From the NCBI GenBank assembly GCA_040079935.1, contig JBEBJI010000002.1, forward strand, positions 140,219 through 204,218: 64,000 nt of DNA, in the 5' to 3' direction. The position numbers and the translations under genes are program-made. This document shows, piece after piece, positions 16,873 through 24,156 of the stretch; position 1 is the first letter of the stretch; each line of letters begins with the position of its first letter. The notes beneath the pieces are model-generated. The model did not search any database and was not told where the DNA came from. It was given only the letters and a program-made list of their open reading frames with translations. The DNA comes from Methylotenera_A sp040079935 (GTDB lineage Bacteria > Pseudomonadota > Gammaproteobacteria > Burkholderiales > Methylophilaceae).

Positions 16873-16904
16873 ACCTAACGGGGTGCGAGTTATGCGACAC
16901 CCCG
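16873..16904 (-). other. Proximal boundary of the cassette array: R'-like box plus hairpin
   Basis: On the minus strand the sequence runs through a perfect 7-bp hairpin (CGGGGTG at 16898-16904 and its partner at 16880-16886) directly into GTTAGGT, which fits the GTTRRRY crossover box. A full R'' partner is not evident. It may be a remnant attI or a truncated attC from a lost cassette. From here to the kinase gene at 17096 no integrase or other gene is seen. Confidence 0.5.
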
Positions 16905-17083
16905 AATAATTAAAGACATGCGTAGCATAAATTTAATTTTGAGCGGGCGCAAGTCGCGAAGCGGTGTTCGAATCAATGAAGGGATAGGGTCGCGTAGATC
17001 ATCACGCTGAATAAACTTTAATAGCGCTTTAGTTGTGCAGTAGTTTCATGGTTTTAAGTAGATCATATTGGTAGTTAATTCGC

Positions 17084-17089
17084 TATAAT
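17084..17089 (+). promoter_or_regulatory. Predicted -10 box of the sensor kinase gene
   Basis: A consensus TATAAT lies only six bases before the ATG at 17096, with no ribosome binding site between them (CGGCTC). Transcription would begin at or next to the A of the start codon, which predicts a leaderless mRNA. The -35 region is weak (around 17060-17066). Confidence 0.55.
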
Positions 17090-17095
17090 CGGCTC

Positions 17096-18472
17096 ATGAG
17101 TCTTCGCCTTCGCCTAAATTTACTCATTACTGCGCTGCTGCTATTGTTTATGTCAGCAGTGGGTTTTGTGGTGTTTAATGGCACCAAAGCGTCAATTCAA
17201 GAGGGCGTGGAAGCCTCTACGCGCGTTACAACACAGTTGCTAGATACTGTAATTATTAGCTCTGTACAAAATCCAGAATGGGGCTTTACACACGATGTGA
17301 TGCGTCGCTTTTTGGAGCAGCTTGGCCATGTGCGCGGAACCGAGATTAATTTATATAACTTAAATGGTGGCTTAATTTATCAATCTCCGCCTTCGAAATA
17401 TCGAGCCAATGAAAATCCGCCGCAATGGTTTTCTAAAATGCTTGACCCGCATGAAAAACCCATCACGCGTTTTATTCATTATGGCAAACTGGTGATTGAG
17501 CCTAACCCAGCAGGCGGAATCCGTGAGGCGTGGAGCAAAATGCAAACCTTGTTGTGGATAGGTTTGGCTTTCTTTATATTGTTAAATGTAGTGGTGTATT
17601 GGATGCTCGGCCACTGGCTGCAACCCTTGCGACCCATGCTTAAAGCCATCAATATGATGGAACAGGGTGATTTAAGCACGCGTTTGCCCAGTTTTGAGTT
17701 GCCCGAGTTCGATCGCATTGGGCATAGCTTAAACCGAATGGCAGAATCGCTGGCGGCAGAGCGCCAATTGGATGAAAATCGCCAATTGACGGCGCTCATT
17801 CAAAGTCATATTGAAGATGAGCGCAGAAGTTTAGCGAGAGAGCTACATGATGAGCTTGGCCAATATGTGACAGCGATTAAAACGTTTGCAGTAGCGATTG
17901 CCAATAAAACACAGAAAAAATCCCCAGATATCGCTAGCAACGCGCAAACCATTGTGGCGGCTGCGAATCATATTTACGATGGTATGCACAATATTATTCG
18001 CCAATTGCGGCCTGGCTCGCTAGATAATTTAGGCTTGGCAGAAACCTTAAAAGATGCGGTGCATCACGTGCAAAATCAGCACCCAAATTTGCATATTAGG
18101 TTAAATTTATCGGGCAACTTGGCTGGTTTGGGGGAGAGTTTAAACATTAATATTTATCGCATGGTGCAAGAGGCGATAAACAATGCAGTGAAGCATGCTG
18201 AGGCGAAAAATATTGAAATTAACTTAAGCGCGACTAAAACTGGCGCTTTGCAGTTGACCATTAAAGACGATGGCAAAGGCATGGATATTCATGATGTGGA
18301 TCAATCCAACCATTTTGGGTTGTTAGGCATGCGCGAGCGTGTACAAGGTTTTAAAGGCAGTTTTAATGTGGATTCTGAACCAAACGCAAAAGCTGGCAAC
18401 AAAGGTACAACGATTTATATTAATATTCCGCAAGCTGTTGCCGTGGAAACTAATAATGTTGAGAGAAAGTAA
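17096..18472 (+). CDS. Sensor histidine kinase, NarX/UhpB type with MoxY-like sensor region
   Basis: A membrane sensor kinase of 458 residues. Helices at ~8-28 and ~149-171 bracket a periplasmic domain (~29-148) that resembles the LapD/MoxY N-terminal domain. A HAMP segment (~172-222) and the HisKA_3 H-box RRSLARELHDELGQY follow, with the phospho-accepting His near residue 251. The ATPase domain shows EAINNAVKHAEAKNI (N box) and DDGKGMD and FGLLGMRERV (G boxes). The response regulator follows after three bases. In methylotrophs MoxY/MoxX-type pairs control methanol oxidation; that role is inference here. Confidence 0.88.
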   Translation: MSLRLRLNLLITALLLLFMSAVGFVVFNGTKASIQEGVEASTRVTTQLLDTVIISSVQNPEWGFTHDVMRRFLEQLGHVRGTEINLYNLNGGLIYQSPPSKYRANENPPQWFSKMLDPHEKPITRFIHYGKLVIEPNPAGGIREAWSKMQTLLWIGLAFFILLNVVVYWMLGHWLQPLRPMLKAINMMEQGDLSTRLPSFELPEFDRIGHSLNRMAESLAAERQLDENRQLTALIQSHIEDERRSLARELHDELGQYVTAIKTFAVAIANKTQKKSPDIASNAQTIVAAANHIYDGMHNIIRQLRPGSLDNLGLAETLKDAVHHVQNQHPNLHIRLNLSGNLAGLGESLNINIYRMVQEAINNAVKHAEAKNIEINLSATKTGALQLTIKDDGKGMDIHDVDQSNHFGLLGMRERVQGFKGSFNVDSEPNAKAGNKGTTIYINIPQAVAVETNNVERK

Positions 18473-18475
18473 CAA

Positions 18476-19114
18476 ATGAGCCAAATAAACGTGATGCTAG
18501 TGGATGACCACGCCGTGGTGCGCATGGGCTTTAAAATGCTGCTGGAAACATCATCGGATATTAAAGTGGTGGCGGAGGCAGAAAATGGCGAAACTGCGAT
18601 TAAAGCTTATATGGAGCATAAACCACACGTGGTGTTGATGGATATTACGATGCCAGGCATGGGCGGTTTGGAGGCGATTGAGCGTATTTTGGCTAAAGAT
18701 AGCAATGCGAAAATTTTGGTGCTTTCTGCGCATGAAGATTCGGTGCATCCCAAGCGGGTGTTGAATGCTGGTGCGATGGGTTATTTAACCAAACGTAGCG
18801 CGGCTGAGGAAATGATTAAAGCTATTCACACGGTGGCGAGCGGTAAAAAATATATCGAAGCGGGCGTGGCGCAACAAATGGCGATTCAGCAATTATCTGG
18901 CGACCAAAGCCCAGTGGATGTGTTGAGTGAGCGTGAGTTTGAAGTGTTTATGTCGCTGGCTAAAGGCAAAACGACGAATGAAATTGCGGAGAGTTTGTTT
19001 TTAAGCCCGCGCACTGTGGGCACACATTTGTATAATATTAAGCAGAAGTTAAATGCACAAAATTCGGCAGAAATCGCGCTGATTGCCATGCGCAGTGGTT
19101 TGCTAGAACCCTAA
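18476..19114 (+). CDS. NarL/FixJ-family response regulator
   Basis: A DNA-binding response regulator of 212 residues, partner of the kinase just upstream. The receiver domain has the acidic pair in LVDDHAVVRMG (~residues 8-18), phospho-acceptor Asp ~56 in LMDITMPGMGG, the Ser/Thr switch LVLSAHED (~81-88) and Lys in GYLTKRSA (~102-109). The C-terminal LuxR-type helix-turn-helix is LSEREFEVFMSLAKGKTTNE (from ~147) with SPRTVGTHLYNIKQKL following. The last six codons and stop are followed by an imperfect duplicate of themselves (19122-19139). Confidence 0.94.
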   Translation: MSQINVMLVDDHAVVRMGFKMLLETSSDIKVVAEAENGETAIKAYMEHKPHVVLMDITMPGMGGLEAIERILAKDSNAKILVLSAHEDSVHPKRVLNAGAMGYLTKRSAAEEMIKAIHTVASGKKYIEAGVAQQMAIQQLSGDQSPVDVLSEREFEVFMSLAKGKTTNEIAESLFLSPRTVGTHLYNIKQKLNAQNSAEIALIAMRSGLLEP

Positions 19115-19139
19115 GTTTAGCGGTTTGCTAGAGCCCTAA
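19097..19139. repeat. Duplicated gene tail, 18-bp repeat
   Basis: GGTTTGCTAGAACCCTAA at 19097-19114 (last codons and stop of the response regulator) recurs as GGTTTGCTAGAGCCCTAA at 19122-19139 with one mismatch, 25 bases apart. The second copy contains the stop codon of the convergent lipoprotein gene (19136-19138). This looks like a small tandem duplication. Confidence 0.7.
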
Positions 19140-19873
19140 TTTTTGCTTAAGTTCTGTTGTTTGCTTAAGCCTGACGCTTGTCTGTATTTTAAATTGTTGG
19201 GTTCGTAGCGCGCAATATTTAGCTCGCCAGGGCTCGCCAATTCAACCATAGCTATTGCGCCGCTTGGCAACTTTCCAAATTCTGGCGGAATTAAAAAAGT
19301 AACCACTTTTTTGCTATGTTCAATTGCGCCAACGCCAACTTGCCAGTTTTGCCATTCACGTTTTGGCGGTAGGCTGGTGGAGCCCACCAAGCGTGCGTTT
19401 TCGTACACCGCATTTTTTTCTTCGCCAATCAGTAAATTAAATAGCTCAACACGCACTAATTGGTTGCCTTGCACAATGGCAATGCGGGTTTCTACTTCGG
19501 CAATTTCTTCTGGAAGCGGCTCTGCAATTGGCTCTAGAGGTTTGAAGCTAAACGTTGCCATGGCATAGGTGACATCATCAACTTCTATATTCTCGGGTTT
19601 TTTGGTTTGCGGCGTTGCGTTGTGACTTGCTGTGCCTGGTAGCGTCGCTTTAGGTGCTGCTAGCTCTTCCTGTCGTGCGACATTAAAAGGGTCGCGATTA
19701 CTTTGCGCTTGGTCTTCATCCACATCCATGGCGCGTGCCATGGTTTTATCGACTACACTGGTAGCAATTGAACGCGCAATTTGTTGTGCGACTGTTCCGC
19801 CAAGGCAACCGCTTAGCAGACAAGCGGCTGACAAGATTGCTATATATCTAAAATGCATAACAAGTTTAATCAT
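19136..19873 (-). CDS. Hypothetical lipoprotein, 245 aa
   Basis: A lipobox is clear: hydrophobic segment YIAILSAACLLSGC with Cys near residue 23, so the mature protein is lipid-anchored. A second possible start is Met6 (19858), which gives a more typical signal length. Residues ~45-120 are Ala/Pro/Glu-rich and probably unstructured. The C-terminal ~120 residues (EVETRIAIVQGNQLVRVELF onward) look like a compact alpha/beta domain. No family recognised. It converges on the two-component pair. Confidence 0.65.
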   Translation of the reverse strand: MIKLVMHFRYIAILSAACLLSGCLGGTVAQQIARSIATSVVDKTMARAMDVDEDQAQSNRDPFNVARQEELAAPKATLPGTASHNATPQTKKPENIEVDDVTYAMATFSFKPLEPIAEPLPEEIAEVETRIAIVQGNQLVRVELFNLLIGEEKNAVYENARLVGSTSLPPKREWQNWQVGVGAIEHSKKVVTFLIPPEFGKLPSGAIAMVELASPGELNIARYEPNNLKYRQASGLSKQQNLSKN

Positions 19874-19969
19874 TAAAACTAACCTTGCGTTTATGACGCG
19901 GAAAGTTCAGATTACTGCTAACTTATTGAAATGTAAAGTGCTTTGTGTGAAAGATTCTGCAAGACCACA

Positions 19970-20854
19970 TTATTTTGTGGTTTGCGTTGAATTGTTTGTT
20001 GCGTTAATGCTAATAATGCCACTTAAGATAATTAAACCAATTGCTAACCATTCTGACCTTGAGAGATGTTCTTGCCACAATAAAACACCAAATAAACTGG
20101 CCAAAACCACCGTCACGTAGGCCAAACTCGCTACCGTGAGCGTGTTACCTGTGCGGTAAGCGCGCGTCATAGCGAGTTGCGCAATGGTGGCCGAAATGCC
20201 TAAGCCTAATAGCAACGGTAAATCTTGCCAAATTAAAGGGGTGAAGTGTTCTAACAGCATCCAAACCCCCGCGCCAATGCTAGAGATGAGCGTAAAGTAA
20301 AACACCGTGCGCCAATCTGGTTCATTAACATTGCCCAATTGTTTTACGTGAATATAGGCCAATGCAGCGCCTACCCCAGAAGCCAACCCAAGAGCGCCTG
20401 CTAGGGCATCTTCATTTTGCATTGTGGGTTTTAAAAGTAGCACAACGCCAATAAAACCCAGCACAACTGCGACATATAACCCTTTTTTGGATAAACTTTT
20501 TTGATGCTCTTTTTGTAAGAAAAATGGCATGAATAGCGCTAAAAATAAGGGCGAGGTGTAATTGAGCGTAATCGCAGTAGCCAGCGGCAAGTGTGCGATG
20601 GCGTAGAAAAATAGTACGAGAGAAATAAAGCCCACCACTGCGCGCGACATTTGTTTGGCCATCACAGGTGTTTTTAGCGGTAATTTTTTGGCAAAAATGT
20701 AAGCGTAAATCGCCAGCAAGCCAAATATAGAGCGGTAAAACACCAGCTCTGCGCTTGAAAATTTAGCCGCACCGATTTTGACCAGCGTGCCCATAATAGC
20801 AAAGCCCAGCGTAGCCACGAGCATCCATAAGCTTTTTAAATTCGGTAGTTTCAT
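19970..20854 (-). CDS. DMT-superfamily (EamA) metabolite exporter
   Basis: An inner-membrane transporter of about 294 residues with ten hydrophobic helices in two EamA repeats. The first repeat begins MLVATLGFAIMGTLVKIGA with FSSAELVFYRSIFGLLAIY; the second includes ASLAYVTVVLASLFGVLLWQE and ends WLAIGLIILSGIISI. The ATG at 20854 (MKLPNLKSLWM) is preferred over the frame start at 20908, because the extra 18 residues are polar and precede the first helix without similarity. Substrate unknown. Confidence 0.85.
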   Translation of the reverse strand: MKLPNLKSLWMLVATLGFAIMGTLVKIGAAKFSSAELVFYRSIFGLLAIYAYIFAKKLPLKTPVMAKQMSRAVVGFISLVLFFYAIAHLPLATAITLNYTSPLFLALFMPFFLQKEHQKSLSKKGLYVAVVLGFIGVVLLLKPTMQNEDALAGALGLASGVGAALAYIHVKQLGNVNEPDWRTVFYFTLISSIGAGVWMLLEHFTPLIWQDLPLLLGLGISATIAQLAMTRAYRTGNTLTVASLAYVTVVLASLFGVLLWQEHLSRSEWLAIGLIILSGIISINATNNSTQTTK

Positions 20855-20954
20855 GTTGGGTTTGTTTGACGCATGTGGCAAAACCTCAAATATACCAAAC
20901 TGGCGCAAATCGGGTACACTTTAGTTTGAATTTAATAAAAATCAGGGATGGAAA

Positions 20955-22310
20955 ATGGCAGAAAATACCCAGCTAAAGCATACGCCGATAGTGTTTCAAG
21001 GCAAAGCTTCAGAATATTTTGGGATTTGGATCGTCAATTTACTGCTTAGCTTAGTTACCTTTGGTATTTACTCGGCTTGGGCCAAAGTGCGCCGCAAAAA
21101 GTACTTTTATAACAATACCTTAATTGACAATGTCGGCTTTGATTATCACGCCAAGCCAATTTCTATTTTAAAAGGTCGCATTGTCGCGTTTGTGTTGTTT
21201 GCGCTTTATGTTTACGGAAAAGGCAGTAGCCCGATATTAGCTGGTGTATTGTTTTTACTATTCTTTCTGGCGCTACCATGGTTGATCGTGCGAGGCTCTA
21301 TTTTTAACGCGCGTAACACAAGCCATCGCGGTTTGCGATTTGATTTTGTAGGGACTACTGGTAATGCCGCTAAAGTCTTTATTGGCTTGCCTTTGCTGAC
21401 ATTTTTAACTTTGGGTTTGATTGTGCCGTACGCCGCGCACGAAAAAAATCAATTTTTGATGAACAATCACCGTTTTGGTTTAAGCCAATTCGACATGAGT
21501 CGCGTGGTGAAAGGCTTTTACAAGGTGTATGCCATTGTTTTTATAGTTCCGTTAATTCTGGTAATAATTGGCGTTATTGTTGGTGGAGTAATGAGAGGGC
21601 AGGAGCTTATTAAAGCCAAAGCCGCTGCGCAACACGCGCAGTTGAACATTCCTAATGTGCAAGTTTTTGCACCTATCAATACGCACGTGCTGTTAGCTGC
21701 GAATGATGTCACAACCGAAATGCCAGCTATAGAATCGATCATAGAAGAAACGCCAGCTATCGATGCAATGCCAAACGCCGCAGAACAAGAGTCAGAGCAA
21801 ATTGCTGACGAAGTTTATAAGGCAGAGGAAGTCGCGCCTGAACTGACCGCAGAAGAAGAAAAAGCAGTTATCGAAGCAATGAAGCAAGCTGAAGCTCAGG
21901 TTGAAAAAGACAAAATGAAGGAATGGTTTAAAAGTCCAATTGGCATACTTGCGATTTTGGGAGGGGCGTTACTTTATGGACTATTAGTCTTTGGTTTCGC
22001 TGGCTACATACAGGCGCGTATCGGCAACTTGGTGTGGAATAACACAAAGTTAGATAAATTGTCGTTTAAAAGCAGTTTGCGCGCCCGCGATTTTATGTGG
22101 TTATATCTCACAAATCTATTGGCAATTATGCTCACGTTTGGCTTGGCAACGCCATGGGCGCAAATTCGCATGGCCAAATATCGCGCTTCAAAATTGCAAA
22201 TTGTTGGCGATGTCGATTTTGACCAATTTGTAGGCGATAAGAAAGAAGAAGTGAAAGCCACGGGCGAAGAAATCGCCGAGATGTTCGATGTCGATTTATC
22301 CTTCGGTTAG
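20955..22310 (+). CDS. DUF898 (YjgN-like) membrane protein
   Basis: A 451-residue integral membrane protein. The DUF898 signature occurs near the start, LLSLVTFGIYSAWAKVRRKK (~residues 30-49), and is echoed near the end by LAIMLTFGLATPWAQIRMAK (~390-409), consistent with internal duplication. Between them are several helices and a strongly acidic cytoplasmic or periplasmic insert (~240-322, rich in Glu/Ala) that looks unstructured. The gene is followed six bases later by an M48 protease gene, a pairing that suggests a shared envelope role. Function of the family is unknown. Confidence 0.87.
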   Translation: MAENTQLKHTPIVFQGKASEYFGIWIVNLLLSLVTFGIYSAWAKVRRKKYFYNNTLIDNVGFDYHAKPISILKGRIVAFVLFALYVYGKGSSPILAGVLFLLFFLALPWLIVRGSIFNARNTSHRGLRFDFVGTTGNAAKVFIGLPLLTFLTLGLIVPYAAHEKNQFLMNNHRFGLSQFDMSRVVKGFYKVYAIVFIVPLILVIIGVIVGGVMRGQELIKAKAAAQHAQLNIPNVQVFAPINTHVLLAANDVTTEMPAIESIIEETPAIDAMPNAAEQESEQIADEVYKAEEVAPELTAEEEKAVIEAMKQAEAQVEKDKMKEWFKSPIGILAILGGALLYGLLVFGFAGYIQARIGNLVWNNTKLDKLSFKSSLRARDFMWLYLTNLLAIMLTFGLATPWAQIRMAKYRASKLQIVGDVDFDQFVGDKKEEVKATGEEIAEMFDVDLSFG

Positions 22311-22316
22311 CGCAAA

Positions 22317-23399
22317 TTGAGCTTTCAAGCTGATTATTTTGATGGTTTAAAGGCCCGCCAGGAGCCGGTATTGGTGCGGGTTGCAGGGCATGCCAAAAAC
22401 ATTGTTTTTGATGCCAATGGCGAAACATTGACATTTAATTTTGCCGATTTGCATGTGCAATCTAAGTTGGGTTCAGCCAAGCGTTTGATTGATTTGTCCA
22501 ACGGCGGTCGATTAGAAGCGGCAGATATTTCTGAGCTCGAAACCGCAATGCCTTCCAAAAAAAGTGCATTTTGGCGTGGTTTGCATTATTTAGAAAATCA
22601 TCTCGGCTGGGTTTTAGTTGCGCTCATCGCCACCGTTTTTGCGGGCTGGCTGTTTTTGCAATTTGGTGTGCCAAAGTTAGCAGAATATGTGGCAAAAGCT
22701 ACGCCACCCGCTATGGAAGAAAAGCTTGGCGAGCAAGCTTTGGAAGGCTTGGACAGCAAGTTTGGTTACTTTTCACCCAGCAAAACTGCGCAAAAGCGCA
22801 AAGAAGATATTGATGCTGCTTTGAAAACATTTTGCGTGGCAACCAAAAATTGCCCCATTTATCGGCTGGAATTTCGTGCTGGCGGCATGATTGGTGCCAA
22901 TGCGTTTGCGCTGCCTGGCGGTATTATGGTGGTAACCGATGAACTGGTGACACTATCGAAAAATGATACTGAAATTATCGCAGTCTTGGCACACGAGCTT
23001 GGTCACGTAAAGCAGCGCCATGCGTTTCGGCAAAGTTTGCAGGGCATTTTGTCAGGTTTGATTTTGGCTGCTGTAACGGGCGATGTCAGCTCGGTGGGAT
23101 CTGGGTTGCCAGCGGTGCTCATGCAAATGCGCTACTCGCGGGAGCATGAGTTGGAGGCGGATGATTTCGCGCTAAATGCTTTGCAAAAAGCCTGCTTACC
23201 GCCGAAAGCGTTTGCGGATATTTTGCAACGTTTGCAGAATCAGGCGCTTGGTGGTGGCAAAAAAGAAACATCTGATGAGGCTGCCAAAACAACGCATCCA
23301 CAACAAGAGCAAGACATGGTGAGTGAAATGTTGGCGACTCATCCAGATACGCAAGCGCGTATTAAGCCGTTTTTAGTCGCGAAACAAAATTGTAATTAG
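22317..23399 (+). CDS. M48-family zinc metalloprotease
   Basis: A membrane-anchored metalloprotease of 360 residues. A helix near residues 97-119 (GWVLVALIATVFAGWLFLQF) precedes the catalytic domain. The zinc site is LAHELGHVKQRH (HExxH, ~222-233), with the third ligand Glu in HELEADDFAL (~273-282). The substrate-strand NAFALPGGIMVVTDEL also matches M48. The N-terminal ~80 residues form a separate small domain found on some M48 proteins beside DUF898 genes. The start is TTG at 22317, six bases after DUF898; no better ATG exists before the conserved region. Confidence 0.9.
   Translation: MSFQADYFDGLKARQEPVLVRVAGHAKNIVFDANGETLTFNFADLHVQSKLGSAKRLIDLSNGGRLEAADISELETAMPSKKSAFWRGLHYLENHLGWVLVALIATVFAGWLFLQFGVPKLAEYVAKATPPAMEEKLGEQALEGLDSKFGYFSPSKTAQKRKEDIDAALKTFCVATKNCPIYRLEFRAGGMIGANAFALPGGIMVVTDELVTLSKNDTEIIAVLAHELGHVKQRHAFRQSLQGILSGLILAAVTGDVSSVGSGLPAVLMQMRYSREHELEADDFALNALQKACLPPKAFADILQRLQNQALGGGKKETSDEAAKTTHPQQEQDMVSEMLATHPDTQARIKPFLVAKQNCN
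22358..22395. repeat. Partial match to the palindromic repeat inside the M48 gene
   Basis: GCGGGTTGCAGGGCATGC (22377-22394) is identical over 18 bases to the right half of the copy at 49789-49831. The left half (AGCCGGTATTGGT) matches only partly. It encodes VRVAGHA in a different frame from the glnE/folC/hisC copies. It may be a decayed copy or partial coincidence. Confidence 0.4.
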
Positions 23400-23494
23400 G
23401 CGCAAGTTTTGCGAGCAAAACCTTGCCAAATCTAGGCTTTTGCGCTAATCTCGCAACTAACTAAACTAATAAATTTTATTAAGGAGCGATTACA

Positions 23495-23599
23495 ATGAAA
23501 AATCCATTAGAATCAGTAACGGGAACGATAATCTCTGGGCTAATTCTGACTGTCGTGCTAGTGTTCTTTTTGAAAAATTTTTTAGTGACAGGGGTGTAA
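23495..23599 (+). CDS. 34-residue single-helix membrane peptide
   Basis: A short gene with a strong ribosome binding site (AAGGAG at 23481-23486). It encodes a 34-residue peptide starting MKNPLESVTG and containing one hydrophobic helix (IISGLILTVVLVFFL). The stop at 23597-23599 is one base before the ATG of the PuuD-like gene, so the two are almost certainly co-translated. It may be a small subunit or assembly partner of that membrane protein. No family name is known to me. Confidence 0.72.
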   Translation: MKNPLESVTGTIISGLILTVVLVFFLKNFLVTGV

Positions 23600-23600
23600 C

Positions 23601-24092
23601 ATGGAGTTAATGTCAGGTTTAGCACGATGGATTCACCTACTTGCAGGTATTACATGGATTGGCTTGCTTTATTATTTTAACTTGGTGCAAATGGCTGCGC
23701 TTAAGGATGCTGCCGCAGACGGCACCGCAGCTGGTATCACCAAACATGTAGCTCCACGTGCGCTGTTGTGGTTCCGCTGGGCGGCAGTGGTTACATGGCT
23801 AGCAGGCGCAGCTTTATTGGGTGCTGGCTTTATGGATGCCTTTATGTTGCGTAATGGCATGGAAGCTATTGGTATTGGCGCTTGGCTAGGCACGATTATG
23901 TTGATAAATGTATGGCATTTTATTTGGCCAAATCAAAAGAAAATTTTGGGTATTGTGCCAGCTACAGATGATCAGAAAGCCAAAGCGCGCCGTGTGGCGA
24001 TGTTGGCATCGCGCACTAACATGATGCTTTCAATTCCTATGCTGTTTTTTATGGCAAACGGATTAAGTCATCGCGCTGCACTAGGTTTTTAA
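23601..24092 (+). CDS. Urate hydroxylase PuuD-like membrane protein
   Basis: A 163-residue membrane protein with about four helices that resembles the N-terminal membrane part of PuuD: ARWIHLLAGITWIGLLYYFN (~residues 7-26) and LINVWHFIWPNQKKILG (~100-116) carry conserved His/Trp residues. The cytochrome c domain of full PuuD is absent. The name comes from family annotation; urate hydroxylation is unlikely to be established for this short form. It is paired with a 34-aa peptide gene upstream and followed by a strong terminator. Confidence 0.78.
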   Translation: MELMSGLARWIHLLAGITWIGLLYYFNLVQMAALKDAAADGTAAGITKHVAPRALLWFRWAAVVTWLAGAALLGAGFMDAFMLRNGMEAIGIGAWLGTIMLINVWHFIWPNQKKILGIVPATDDQKAKARRVAMLASRTNMMLSIPMLFFMANGLSHRAALGF

Positions 24093-24107
24093 TTGGATTT
24101 TAGGCTT

Positions 24108-24139
24108 AAACGGCGGCCTTAGCCGCCGTTTTGCTTTTT
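24108..24139 (+). terminator. Rho-independent terminator after the PuuD-like gene
   Basis: AAACGGCGGC pairs with GCCGCCGTTT around the loop CTTA, followed by a T-rich stretch (TGCTTTTTA). It separates this two-gene transcript from the arginine operon. Confidence 0.88.
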
Positions 24140-24156
24140 AGATTTTAGGTTTTTAT

